DNA from: Deltaproteobacteria bacterium
GTDB lineage: Bacteria; Desulfobacterota; Desulfovibrionia; Desulfovibrionales; Desulfovibrionaceae
Reading direction: 5' to 3'
DNA: 38,854 bases
Assembly: GCA_009929215.1 (NCBI GenBank)
Contig: SAAX01000021.1
Location: 1-38,854, forward strand
In this document: piece after piece, positions 1 through 7,825 of the stretch
How the letters are laid out: each line of letters begins with the position of its first letter
Position numbering within the stretch: position 1 is the stretch's first letter
The notes under the pieces: model-generated
Databases searched by the model: none
What the model saw: the letters and a program-made list of their open reading frames with translations, nothing else
What the model was told of the DNA's origin: nothing
Program-made: the position numbers and the translations under genes

Positions 1-1
1 T

Positions 2-78
2 TGGCGTCCCCAAGGGGATTTGAACCCCTGTCGACGGCGTGAAAGGCCGTTGTCCTGGGCCGGCTAGACGATGGGGAC
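2..78 (-). tRNA. tRNA-Glu (anticodon TTC)
   Basis: On the minus strand the sequence folds as a complete cloverleaf. The acceptor arm begins GTCCCCA and ends TGGGGAC, followed by G and an encoded CCA. The anticodon loop CTTTCAC carries TTC, and the T arm contains GGTTCAAATCC. The sequence closely resembles bacterial tRNA-Glu. A good promoter lies just upstream. The region downstream of its 3' end is outside the window, so its terminator or any integration scar cannot be judged. Confidence 0.96.
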
Positions 79-93
79 GCGCTGTGAAGGGTG

Positions 94-122
94 TATCTAC
101 GACAAAGGCTCCCAAGTGTCAA
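94..122 (-). promoter_or_regulatory. sigma-70 promoter of tRNA-Glu
   Basis: Read on the minus strand, a perfect TTGACA (117-122) is followed after 17 bases by TAGATA (94-99), and the tRNA 5' end lies about 15 bases further on. This is a near-consensus housekeeping promoter with normal spacing. Confidence 0.75.
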
Positions 123-664
123 GCATATGTGCAAAAATTTCTAATTTTTTCCCAAACACGCTATAGTGAAGTGAAAATTTCCAGAGCATATCGTGCCCCG
201 CCTGTCATCACAGGCCGTACCCGGCGTACACGAAGGTGGACGATCGATGTGTGTCAGCAAGGCAGTTGTTTCCATCGTCCACATCCACCTCAACCTTACC
301 GTTTATTCACGCTCGTTCGCAGATTCCTTTCAGCCATTCAATTCGTTCGCATCCTTTCCTGCCACGTCCAGTTCACTCACTCCCACCTCAGCCACTTTCT
401 GTCCATCCGTATCCTGTCCATCCGTATACTGTCTGCCAAACCCCTCTGCCCACTTCCCGCAATCCACTTCCATTTTCCTCAAATCCTGTTCTGCCTTACC
501 CTGCTCAACCACATCCAGCGCACTCTAATCCCCTTTACCCACACCCTGCTCAGCCACATTCATTAATATACCCCTCTATGCCAGCCCTACCTGCCACAAA
601 CTTAGGCAGGCCGCACCCCCCAGACGCATTGCAAGTTTGCCCCGGCCTGGGTTATACACAGCCC
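123..664 (+). other. C-rich, purine-poor leader before the NifA-like gene
   Basis: This 540-base stretch holds no convincing gene. From about 260 to 600 the plus strand is dominated by C and T with few G residues, so stop codons are rare and several frames stay open by composition alone. One of those frames is fused in frame to the downstream regulator and would add 143 residues rich in Pro, Ser and His, unlike any known domain. Short degenerate duplications occur throughout: a 15-base tandem repeat at 401-430 and two near-identical 19-base blocks near 498-516 and 543-562. A TATAGT hexamer at 162-167 might be a -10 element, but its -35 is poor. C-rich, G-poor untranslated RNA is typical of Rho loading sites; that role is inference. 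Confidence 0.55.
401..430 (+). repeat. 15-base tandem repeat, two copies
   Basis: GTCCATCCGTATCCT (401-415) is followed directly by GTCCATCCGTATACT (416-430), one mismatch apart. It is the clearest of several short duplications in the C-rich leader and suggests slippage-type expansion. Confidence 0.8.
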
Positions 665-2272
665 ATGCAAAAATCTGGCAACACATCCCCCCGTTCCGGC
701 AACGCGACGCGCTCTTTGTCCAATGCAGACAGCCACCGCGAAGAGCAGCTACGCCTTCTTCTGGATCTTTCCAACGTGGTCAATTCTGCCACTGATGTGG
801 GTGTTGCCTTAAACAAGGCGCTCCAGCTCATGGCTGAGCACCTGCACATGATGCGCGGCGCCATCACGCTTATTTCGCCCAACAGCGGCGAAATCCGCAT
901 CGAGGCTGCCTACGGTCTCAAACCCGCCGAGGCCCGCCGTGGGCGCTATGTGCGCGGCGAGGGCATCACCGGGCGCGTCATCGAAACCGGACGCTCCATG
1001 TATATATCTAATGTATCCGAAGAGCCGCTGTTCCTGAACCGCACGCGTTCGCGCGATCTGGGCAAGGAAGGCATTTCGTTCATCTGCGTGCCAATCTGCC
1101 TCAACGATCAGGTGGTGGGCGCACTCTCGGTCGACCATCTGCTGGTGGACGACGCCACGCTGGAAGACGAAATGCGCCTGCTCACCATTATTTCCACCCT
1201 GCTTGGGCATGCCGCCCTTGAATCGCAGGGCCGCATGGATGAGGAAACGTCCTCTCCCCTGCGCCCACGGGGATTTGTTGGCAATTCTGAAGTAATGCAA
1301 AAGGTTTATGCACAGATAGCGCAAGTGGCGCCCTCAAGCACCACGGTTTTTCTGCAAGGCGAATCCGGCACGGGCAAGGAACTGGCAGCGCGTTCCATCC
1401 ACGCGGGCAGCACGCGCGCCAACAAGCCCTTTATTTCGCTCAACTGCGCCGCCCTGCCAGAAAATCTTATTGAAAGCGAACTGTTTGGCCACGAGCGCGG
1501 GGCCTTTACCGGTGCTAACGCCACCCGCAAGGGCCGCTTTGAACTGGCCAACGGCGGCACACTGTTTTTGGACGAAGTGGGCGAGCTTTCGCTCATGACT
1601 CAGGCGAAACTGCTGCGCGTGTTGCAGGAACGGGCCTTTGAGCGCCTTGGCGGCATGGAAACACACTATGTAGATGTGCGTTTTATCACCGCCACCAACC
1701 GTGATCTGGAAAAAATGGTCGAAGAGGAAACCTTCCGGCGCGACCTTTTTTACCGCCTCAATGTCTTTCCTATTTTTTTGCCGCCGCTGAGTTTCAGACC
1801 AGAAGATATTCTGCCGCTGGCCAACCACTTTATCAAGAAATACGCGCTGGCCAATGGTCGCAGCAATGTGCGCCTCTCGCTTTCTGTAATGGATATGCTG
1901 CAACGCTACACCTGGCCGGGCAACATACGTGAGCTGGAAAACGTCATGGAGCGTGCAGTGCTGCTGCTGGGCCGTGAAGGCCTGGTACTACCCCAACACC
2001 TGCCCCCAGCCCTGCACGGCAGCCGGGCTGTGGTCAACAGCGCCCTTACCCCTGGGCTCATCCGGCAGGGGCTTTCTGGCAGCTTGCAGGAGCAGCTGGA
2101 CGAGCTGGAGCGCGCATCCATCACCGAAGCCCTTGAATTCAGTCAGGGGCAGGTGGGCAAAGCCGCAGCCAGCCTTGGTTTGACAGAAAGAATCATGGCC
2201 TTGCGCATGAAAAAATACGGCATTACCTACAAGGCGTTTCGCCCTGTTTATCGCAAGGGTGACGAAGAATAG
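665..2272 (+). CDS. NifA-like sigma-54-dependent transcriptional activator
   Basis: Predicted bacterial enhancer-binding protein of 535 residues that would use ATP to open sigma-54 promoters. The order is a GAF sensor domain (about 26-185), an AAA+ domain with Walker A GESGTGKE (232-239) and the sigma-54 contact loop GAFTGA (279-284), then a Fis-type helix-turn-helix at the C-terminus (about 485-530). This is the NifA architecture. The frame stays open back to 236, but that extension is low-complexity, so the ATG at 665, where GAF-family similarity begins shortly after, is preferred; no strong ribosome site marks it. A weak terminator follows, and the next operon has a -24/-12 promoter, so ammonium-assimilation control is the likely role. 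Orthology to true nifA is unproven, hence no symbol. Confidence 0.85.
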   Translation: MQKSGNTSPRSGNATRSLSNADSHREEQLRLLLDLSNVVNSATDVGVALNKALQLMAEHLHMMRGAITLISPNSGEIRIEAAYGLKPAEARRGRYVRGEGITGRVIETGRSMYISNVSEEPLFLNRTRSRDLGKEGISFICVPICLNDQVVGALSVDHLLVDDATLEDEMRLLTIISTLLGHAALESQGRMDEETSSPLRPRGFVGNSEVMQKVYAQIAQVAPSSTTVFLQGESGTGKELAARSIHAGSTRANKPFISLNCAALPENLIESELFGHERGAFTGANATRKGRFELANGGTLFLDEVGELSLMTQAKLLRVLQERAFERLGGMETHYVDVRFITATNRDLEKMVEEETFRRDLFYRLNVFPIFLPPLSFRPEDILPLANHFIKKYALANGRSNVRLSLSVMDMLQRYTWPGNIRELENVMERAVLLLGREGLVLPQHLPPALHGSRAVVNSALTPGLIRQGLSGSLQEQLDELERASITEALEFSQGQVGKAAASLGLTERIMALRMKKYGITYKAFRPVYRKGDEE

Positions 2273-2302
2273 AAAACACCAAATCTACATTATGGTGTTT
2301 TT
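2273..2302 (+). terminator. A/T-rich terminator of the NifA-like gene
   Basis: Directly after the stop codon, AAAACACCA pairs with TGGTGTTTT, and the right arm runs into further T residues. The stem is modest (three G-C pairs), so termination may be partial. Confidence 0.55.
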
Positions 2303-2461
2303 ATAAAATGAGCATTTCGGGTGATTTTCTGAAATATTTCTGTTTAAATTAAACTAGTTATATTAAATATGCATTAAGGTGAGAAATTTTAAGCAAATAT
2401 TTCTACATTTTTGTGTATTTTTAAATAATCGACATAACTATCTAAAATAAAATGTTTTTAT

Positions 2462-2512
2462 AAGTTCCCCTCCATAGGTGGCCAAAAGGCGCATATGGAG
2501 GGGAACTTTTTT
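2462..2512. terminator. strong 15-bp hairpin terminator, possibly bidirectional
   Basis: A perfect 15-base inverted repeat (2462-2476 with 2494-2508, left arm AAGTTCCCCTCCATA) encloses a 17-base loop that itself has GCC/GGC. It is followed by a run of six T on the plus strand. An A/T-rich tract on the other side would also give U residues in minus-strand RNA. Confidence 0.85.
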
Positions 2513-2529
2513 CTACAAAAACGTAGAAA
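2510..2529. promoter_or_regulatory. candidate activator site, dyad TTTCTAC-N6-GTAGAAA
   Basis: A perfect 7-base dyad with a 6-base spacer is centred about 143 bases upstream of the predicted sigma-54 start, a distance typical of enhancer sites for such activators. It is not the classical NifA site (TGT-N10-ACA), which I did not find here. TTCTAC also occurs alone at 2401-2406. Function is inference. Confidence 0.4.
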
Positions 2530-2635
2530 TTATCCACCTCTCCCAAGACCCTGCAATCCCTCCCTTTCGCATTTAATTTTATAAAAATCAAAAAAATCAG
2601 CTTATTGAATAGTTTTAATACTATCCGAAACGCGT

Positions 2636-2652
2636 TTGGCACACTTCATGCC
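2636..2652 (+). promoter_or_regulatory. sigma-54 (-24/-12) promoter of amtB-glnB-glnN
   Basis: TTGGCAC (2636-2642), five bases, then ATGC (2648-2651) place GG and GC exactly ten bases apart, as sigma-54 requires. Transcription should begin near 2663. It sits beside a sigma-54 activator gene and ahead of nitrogen-assimilation genes. Confidence 0.8.
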
Positions 2653-2813
2653 TATACAGGGCATTGCTGCGGTGCTGTATCGCAGCAGTGGGCATGGCGC
2701 CGCCCACGAGGATGAGGTTTTTTTAACGCGGAACGGAACGACGGAACCCGGCCAGCAGCACTGTGCGGCTCGCGGCCTTCCTCGCCGAACCGACTACGCT
2801 GAAGGATGTCCGT

Positions 2814-4022
2814 ATGAACGCCTCGGATACTGCTTTTATTCTGATCTGCGCCTCTATGGTCATGCTGATGACCCCGGCGTTAGCCCTGTTTTACGGTGGC
2901 CTTGTTCGCTCCCGCAACATTCTGTCTACGCACATGCACAGCTACGGCGCGCTGGCGCTCATCTCTGTACTGTGGGCCGTTGTGGGTTACACCCTGGCTT
3001 TTGGTGAAGACGTGGGCGGCATTATCGGCGATCTTTCTTTCCTCTTCCTCAAAGGTGTTGGCAGCGAGTCGGCCCCTGCGGCAGCCCAGCTGCCCCACAC
3101 GGTATTTATGGGTTATCAGTGCATGTTTGCTGCTCTTACCGTGGCCCTTATCTCTGGTGCTTACGCTGAGCGCATCCGCTTCTCTGCCATGCTTGTTTTC
3201 TCTGGCTTGTGGCTGCTGTTTGTTTACTCCCCCATGGCCCACTGGGTGTGGGGCGGCGGCTGGATGAGCAAGATGGGCGCCCTTGACTTTGCTGGCGGCG
3301 CAGTTGTGCACATGTCTTCTGGCGCGGCGGCTCTTGCCTGTGCCCAGGCTCTTGGACCGCGGCTTTCCACTGGCAGCTCGCATGCCACGCCCAACAATCT
3401 GCCCCTCACCCTGCTTGGTGGCGGCCTGCTGTGGTTCGGCTGGTTCGGCTTTAATGCTGGTAGCGCCCTGGTTTCCGGTCCTCTTGCTGGTCAGGCCCTT
3501 GTAACCACCCACATGGCTTCTGCCTGCGGTATTCTTGGCTGGATGCTCGTTGAATGGATTCGTACCGGCAAGCCCACAAGCCTTGGTGCCATCTCTGGTG
3601 CGCTGGCTGGCCTTGTGGCCATCACCCCCGGCGCGGGCTTTGTTGAAGTGCTGCCCGCCATGCTCATAGGCTTTGCTGGCGGCATCATCTGCTACGGCGG
3701 CGTGCTGCTCAAAAACAAGTTTGGTTACGACGACGCCCTTGACGTGGTCGGCATTCATGGCATCGGCGGCACCTGGGGTGCGCTTGCCACCGGCCTGTTC
3801 GCCTGTGCGGCCATCAACAACAGCGACGGCCTCTTCTACGGCAATCCTGGGCAGGCCTGGATCCAGATTGTGTCGATTGTGGCTACCTGGGGTTATTGCT
3901 ACATTGTTTCCCGAATCATCCTCTATGTGGTTGACGCTGTAGTCGGCCTGCGGGTTACGCCTGAGGAAGAATTCACCGGCCTCGATTTGAGCGAGCACAA
4001 CGAACGCGGCTACTCCTTGTAG
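2814..4022 (+). CDS. amtB: ammonium transporter AmtB
   Basis: Predicted inner-membrane ammonium channel of the Amt/Rh family, 402 residues with about eleven membrane helices. The start chosen is the ATG at 2814, preceded by AAGGA about eight bases away and giving the typical opening NASDTAFILICASMV; an upstream GTG at 2763 adds residues unlike the family. The N-terminal segment before FYGGLVRSRN is normal. The twin pore histidines are present as H166 (in GGAVVH) and H315 (in GIHGIGG), and D158 precedes the AGG motif. It is followed after 28 bases by the PII gene, the usual pairing in which PII plugs the channel when nitrogen is plentiful. Expression should depend on sigma-54. Confidence 0.96.
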   Translation: MNASDTAFILICASMVMLMTPALALFYGGLVRSRNILSTHMHSYGALALISVLWAVVGYTLAFGEDVGGIIGDLSFLFLKGVGSESAPAAAQLPHTVFMGYQCMFAALTVALISGAYAERIRFSAMLVFSGLWLLFVYSPMAHWVWGGGWMSKMGALDFAGGAVVHMSSGAAALACAQALGPRLSTGSSHATPNNLPLTLLGGGLLWFGWFGFNAGSALVSGPLAGQALVTTHMASACGILGWMLVEWIRTGKPTSLGAISGALAGLVAITPGAGFVEVLPAMLIGFAGGIICYGGVLLKNKFGYDDALDVVGIHGIGGTWGALATGLFACAAINNSDGLFYGNPGQAWIQIVSIVATWGYCYIVSRIILYVVDAVVGLRVTPEEEFTGLDLSEHNERGYSL

Positions 4023-4050
4023 TCAACGGGAAACAGCAAAGGAACGACCT

Positions 4051-4389
4051 ATGAAAAAGCTTGAAATCATCATCCGGCCCAGCATGTTTGACAAGGTTAA
4101 GGACACACTTACCGACATGGGCATCCACGGCTTGAACTACGTTGAAATCAAGGGATTTGGTCGTCAGCGTGGGCATACCGAAGTGTATCGCGGCACCACC
4201 ATGCAGGTAGACTGCCTGCCCAAGATCAAGGTGGAAGTAGTGCTGCACGACGACATGCTGGAAACTGTTCTGAATGCTGTGGTTTCCATCTCCCGCACGG
4301 GACAGGTTGGCGACGGAAAAATTTTCATCAGCGAAGTAATGGACGCTATCCGCATCCGCACTGGTGAACGAGGCGACGAGGCTCTGTAG
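4051..4389 (+). CDS. glnB: nitrogen regulatory protein PII, lacking Tyr51
   Basis: PII signal protein of 112 residues, the usual length, expected to form a trimer that binds ATP/ADP and 2-oxoglutarate. Q39, K58 and the C-terminal signature GQVGDGKIF are present. In the T-loop the residue normally uridylylated, Tyr51, is Met in this sequence (RGTTMQVD), while Tyr46 is kept. Control by GlnD-type uridylylation at the standard site is therefore not possible; signalling would rest on ligand binding unless another residue is modified. AAAGGA lies eight bases before the ATG. Its place between amtB and the glutamine synthetase gene suggests it regulates one or both. The family call is sure; whether to name it glnB or glnK is a matter of convention. 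Confidence 0.95.
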   Translation: MKKLEIIIRPSMFDKVKDTLTDMGIHGLNYVEIKGFGRQRGHTEVYRGTTMQVDCLPKIKVEVVLHDDMLETVLNAVVSISRTGQVGDGKIFISEVMDAIRIRTGERGDEAL

Positions 4390-4439
4390 TCCGGGTATAA
4401 GCCTGTGTTAAGCAACAAAACGAGAAAGGAGACGAGGGT

Positions 4440-6632
4440 ATGAGTTCCCCCCGTAAAAAGGCAATCTTCAAGGCAGTGAATACTGCTGCGGTTACCCCCA
4501 GCAGTGCAGATGAAGTAGGTCGTAGCGCAGAAGACATCTTTGGCCGTTATGTGTTTGGCATCTCTACCATGCGCAAGCGCCTTCCCAAGGATGTGTTCAA
4601 GAAGCTGGCCAAGACCATCCGCGATGGCGAACGTCTTAATCCTGAAATCGCCGACGTTGTCGCCAACGCCATGAAGGATTGGGCCATTGAAAACGGTGCC
4701 ACGCACTACACCCACTGGTTCCACCCCATGACTGGCCTCACTGCCGAAAAGCACGACGCCTTCTTGTCGCCCACCGTCGATGGTCAGGTCATCAGCGAAT
4801 TTTCTGGCAAGATGCTGATCAGCGGTGAGCCGGACGCCTCCTCGTTCCCTTCCGGCGGTATCCGCTCCACGTTTGAAGCACGCGGCTATACCGCGTGGGA
4901 TCCCTCCGTGCCGGTGTTTATCATCCCTTCTCCCTATGGGGCGGCCCTGCACATTCCGACGTACTTTTACTCGTATTCGGGCGAGGCTCTTGACCGCAAG
5001 ATTCCGCTCATTCGCTCCCTATCGGCCCTGTCGCGTCAGGCCTCGCGTATTCTCAAGCTCTTTGGCAACACCTCGTCCACCTATGTGCGTGCAAACGTGG
5101 GCCCCGAGCAGGAATACTTCCTGGTTGACAAAAACCTGGCCGCCCTGCGTCCCGACCTTCTGCTGGCTGGCCGCACCCTTATCGGTGCCACCTCGCCCAA
5201 GGGTCAGGAAATGGAAGACCACTACTTTGGCTCCATTCCTCCCCGCGTGATGAGCTTCATGCAGGATCTGGAAAATGAGCTGCGTTCGCTGGGCATTCCG
5301 GCCAAGACCCGCCACAACGAAGTGGCCCCCGGTCAGTTTGAAATCGCCCCTGTGTACGAAGAAGCCAACATTGCCTGCGATCACAACATGCTTTGCATGA
5401 ACATGATGCGCCACATGGCTGGCAAGCACGGTTTTGTGTGCCTGGTGCACGAAAAGCCCTTTGCTGGCGTGAACGGCAGCGGCAAGCACAACAACTGGTC
5501 CATCAGCGATTCTGACGGTAATAACCTGCTCAACCCCGGCTCCACCCCGGTGGACAACGCTCAGTTCCTCGTCTTCCTGGCCGCTGTGCTGCGCGGCGTG
5601 CACATGCACAGCGCCGCCCTGCGTCTGGGTACTGTGGGTGCTGGCAACGACCACCGCCTTGGCGCCAACGAAGCCCCGCCGGCCATCCTGTCCGTCTACC
5701 TTGGCGAACAGCTCACCGACGTGCTTGACACCATCATCAATGGCAAGGGCTCAAAGAACAAGAAGAGCGCAGTCATGGAAGTGGGCGTTTCTACCCTGCC
5801 TCCCCTGCCCGTGGATCTTTCCGACCGCAACCGCACCAGCCCCTTTGCCTTCACGGGCAACAAGTTTGAGTTCCGCGCCGTGGGTTCCTCGCAGTCCGTT
5901 GCGCCGGTCAACATCGCTTTGAACGCGGCTGTAGCCAGCGCCCTGGACGACATTGCCACCGAACTCGAAGCTTCCGTAGCCGCTGGCACCGAGCTGAACA
6001 CGGCCCTGCAGGCTCTGCTGCCCCGCCTGTTCAAGGAACACATGCCCATCGTCTTCAACGGCAACGGCTATGCAGAATCTTGGGCTGAAGAAGCCGCTCG
6101 TCGTGGTCTGCCCAACTACAACAACACCGTGACCGCCCTTGAACATTACAGCGATCCCGATGTGATGAACGTCTTCCTGCGCCACGGCATTCTGACCGAA
6201 CGCGAAATTCTTTCGCGCCAGGACATCCTGCTGGAAAACTACAGCAAGACCGTGTGCATCGAAGGCAACCTCATGGCCGACATGATCCGCGCCTCTGTGC
6301 TGCCGCCCAGCCTCGAAGCCCAGATCAAGGCTGCCGATGCTGTTGTTAAGACCCGCGCCGTGCTTGGCGACAAGGCCGCTGGCAGCGAAGAGGAATACTT
6401 TAACGAACTGCGCGGCCACATCGTTGCACTCCAGAAGGGTGTAGTGGTGCTGGAAAAAGCCGTGGAAAAAGCCCTGTGCACCGAAGGGGCGCTGGAACAG
6501 GCCAAGGCCGCTCGTGACGGCATTTTGCCCGCCATGAACGAATGCCGCACCCATGCCGATGCTCTTGAGCGCCTGGTTGATGACAACCTGTGGGTTCTGC
6601 CCAAGTACGCAGAACTGCTTTGGGCTCACTAG
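4440..6632 (+). CDS. glnN: type III glutamine synthetase
   Basis: ATP-dependent synthesis of glutamine from glutamate and ammonium. At 730 residues it is far longer than the roughly 450-470 of types I and II and matches the type III (GlnN) family. This is supported by the early FGRYVFGISTMRKRLPK segment, the catalytic-core stretch RHNEVAPGQFEIAPVY, NGSGKHNNWS and the C-terminal helical region. Type III enzymes are dodecamers and lack the adenylylation loop of type I. An AAAGGAG-type ribosome site precedes the ATG. It is the last gene of the sigma-54 operon, so ammonium uptake, sensing and fixation are co-regulated. A strong terminator follows at 6775-6807. Confidence 0.95.
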   Translation: MSSPRKKAIFKAVNTAAVTPSSADEVGRSAEDIFGRYVFGISTMRKRLPKDVFKKLAKTIRDGERLNPEIADVVANAMKDWAIENGATHYTHWFHPMTGLTAEKHDAFLSPTVDGQVISEFSGKMLISGEPDASSFPSGGIRSTFEARGYTAWDPSVPVFIIPSPYGAALHIPTYFYSYSGEALDRKIPLIRSLSALSRQASRILKLFGNTSSTYVRANVGPEQEYFLVDKNLAALRPDLLLAGRTLIGATSPKGQEMEDHYFGSIPPRVMSFMQDLENELRSLGIPAKTRHNEVAPGQFEIAPVYEEANIACDHNMLCMNMMRHMAGKHGFVCLVHEKPFAGVNGSGKHNNWSISDSDGNNLLNPGSTPVDNAQFLVFLAAVLRGVHMHSAALRLGTVGAGNDHRLGANEAPPAILSVYLGEQLTDVLDTIINGKGSKNKKSAVMEVGVSTLPPLPVDLSDRNRTSPFAFTGNKFEFRAVGSSQSVAPVNIALNAAVASALDDIATELEASVAAGTELNTALQALLPRLFKEHMPIVFNGNGYAESWAEEAARRGLPNYNNTVTALEHYSDPDVMNVFLRHGILTEREILSRQDILLENYSKTVCIEGNLMADMIRASVLPPSLEAQIKAADAVVKTRAVLGDKAAGSEEEYFNELRGHIVALQKGVVVLEKAVEKALCTEGALEQAKAARDGILPAMNECRTHADALERLVDDNLWVLPKYAELLWAH

Positions 6633-6953
6633 GTCGTTAAGAAATAGTTGGGGGCAGGGTGTCTCATCCCGGGGGGGAAGATGGTCTCCTTGCCTCCGGC
6701 CCCTGCGGTTTAGCCGCAGGGAGCCACAGGCCTCGCCGTTCGCCGCAACGGACGGCGAAGGCCAGTGGTCATCAAGCGGAGAGTCTGGCGGCTCTCCGCT
6801 TTTTTTGTGCCCTTTGCCGCTTGGTTATGATCCGCAGCGGCCAGGCCGCACTGTGTTTACTTTTGCGTTAAATCAGAATAAATACTTATTTGTGATACTG
6901 CCAAGATAATTATGGGCAGCCTGTTTCGGCCCCCCGTATGATAAGGAGTATAT
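6633..6953 (+). other. gap with three consecutive hairpins
   Basis: No gene seen. Three stems follow the glutamine synthetase gene: CCCTGCGG/CCGCAGGG (6701-6721), TTCGCCG/CGGCGAA (6739-6759) and the terminator stem (6775-6800). The rest, 6808-6953, is A/T-richer and should hold the dapF promoter, but I see no convincing -35/-10 pair. A clear AAGGAG ribosome site precedes dapF. Confidence 0.6.
6775..6807 (+). terminator. terminator of the amtB-glnB-glnN operon
   Basis: AGCGGAGAG (6775-6783) pairs perfectly with CTCTCCGCT (6792-6800), followed by seven T residues. Confidence 0.9.
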
Positions 6954-7811
6954 ATGGCTGCAACACTGCGCTTTACAAAAATGCAGGGCATCGGCAACGA
7001 TTATGTGTATGTGAACGGCTTTGAAGAACGTGTGGAAAACCCCAACGACCTTGCCCGCCAGATCAGCGACAGGCACTTTGGCGTTGGTTCCGACGGTCTT
7101 GTGCTTATTCTGCCTTCCGGCACATCTGACGTGCGCATGCGCATGTTCAATTCAGATGGTTCAGAGGCCGAAATGTGCGGCAATGCCATTCGCTGCGTGG
7201 GCAAATATGTTCACGACCACGGCATTCTTGCCAAGGATGTTATTCGCGTTGAAACCCGCGCTGGTGAAAAAATTGTTCGTCTGCTGTTTGAAGGCGGCGA
7301 AGTGTGCGGCGCAACTGTAGACATGGGCGAGCCCGTGCTGACCCCGGCCAATATTCCCGTGCTGGTAGAGGGCGACACAAGCGCCCAGCGCTTTGTGGGC
7401 CGCCCTGTTGAGGTGGACGGCGCTGGCTACGAGATTACCGCCGTTTCTATGGGCAATCCGCATGCGGTTGTGTTCATGAAGGGCATTGACGACCTTGATT
7501 TGCCCAAAATCGGCCCCAACTTTGAGCACCACAGGCTTTTTCCGCAGCGCACCAATACCGAATTTGTGGAAGTCATATCTTCCGGCAAGGTGAGAATGCG
7601 CGTGTGGGAACGCGGTGCGGGCGAAACCCTTGCCTGCGGAACTGGCGCGTGCGCCGTGGCCGTGGCCTGCGTGCTCAACAAGCTCACTGGCCGCGAAATC
7701 GACGTTGAGCTCAAGGGCGGTACCCTGCACATCCACTGGGACGAAATTTCAAACCACGTTTATATGACCGGCGGGGCCGTCACCGTCTTCTCCGGCATTT
7801 ACCACATCTGA
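6954..7811 (+). CDS. dapF: diaminopimelate epimerase
   Basis: Interconverts LL- and meso-diaminopimelate, the penultimate step of lysine synthesis and the source of the peptidoglycan cross-linking residue. The protein has 285 residues, a normal length, with the two catalytic cysteines in place: C75 in EMCGNAIR and C228 in ACGTGACA. The N-terminal [13 protein letters not shown] is diagnostic. AAGGAG lies five bases before the ATG. The gene is followed after only 14 bases by dapL, whose product makes the epimerase's substrate, so the two form a small operon. Confidence 0.97.
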   Translation: MAATLRFTKMQGIGNDYVYVNGFEERVENPNDLARQISDRHFGVGSDGLVLILPSGTSDVRMRMFNSDGSEAEMCGNAIRCVGKYVHDHGILAKDVIRVETRAGEKIVRLLFEGGEVCGATVDMGEPVLTPANIPVLVEGDTSAQRFVGRPVEVDGAGYEITAVSMGNPHAVVFMKGIDDLDLPKIGPNFEHHRLFPQRTNTEFVEVISSGKVRMRVWERGAGETLACGTGACAVAVACVLNKLTGREIDVELKGGTLHIHWDEISNHVYMTGGAVTVFSGIYHI

Positions 7812-7825
7812 TTCAGAGGAATGTG

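Larger units (their letters stand above)
2273..2813. other. regulatory gap between the activator and amtB
   Basis: No gene is seen in this 540-base gap. It contains the weak terminator of the upstream gene, a very A/T-rich segment (about 2300-2460), a strong bidirectional-type hairpin (2462-2512), a dyad ending just after it (2510-2529), the sigma-54 promoter (2636-2652) and a roughly 150-base untranslated leader. That leader starts with a hairpin, TGCTGCG (2665-2671) pairing CGCAGCA (2681-2687), almost at the predicted transcript 5' end. Confidence 0.7.

Noticed and set aside
236-664. 143-residue N-terminal extension of the NifA-like protein
   Set aside because: Open only because the strand is purine-poor; Pro/Ser/His-rich without a domain, no ribosome site at 236, and other frames are equally open. 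Kept as a finding on the DNA, not as part of the CDS.
2303-2636. Classical NifA upstream site TGT-N10-ACA
   Set aside because: Several TGT and ACA triplets occur in the A/T-rich segment but none at the required spacing.
2880-3998. 372-residue minus-strand frame opposite amtB
   Set aside because: Composition-driven shadow of a certain gene. Similar long shadows opposite dapL (7799-8914), the HEAT gene (11277-12530), cheA (18025-19185) and the M16 gene (36159-37202) were dropped for the same reason.
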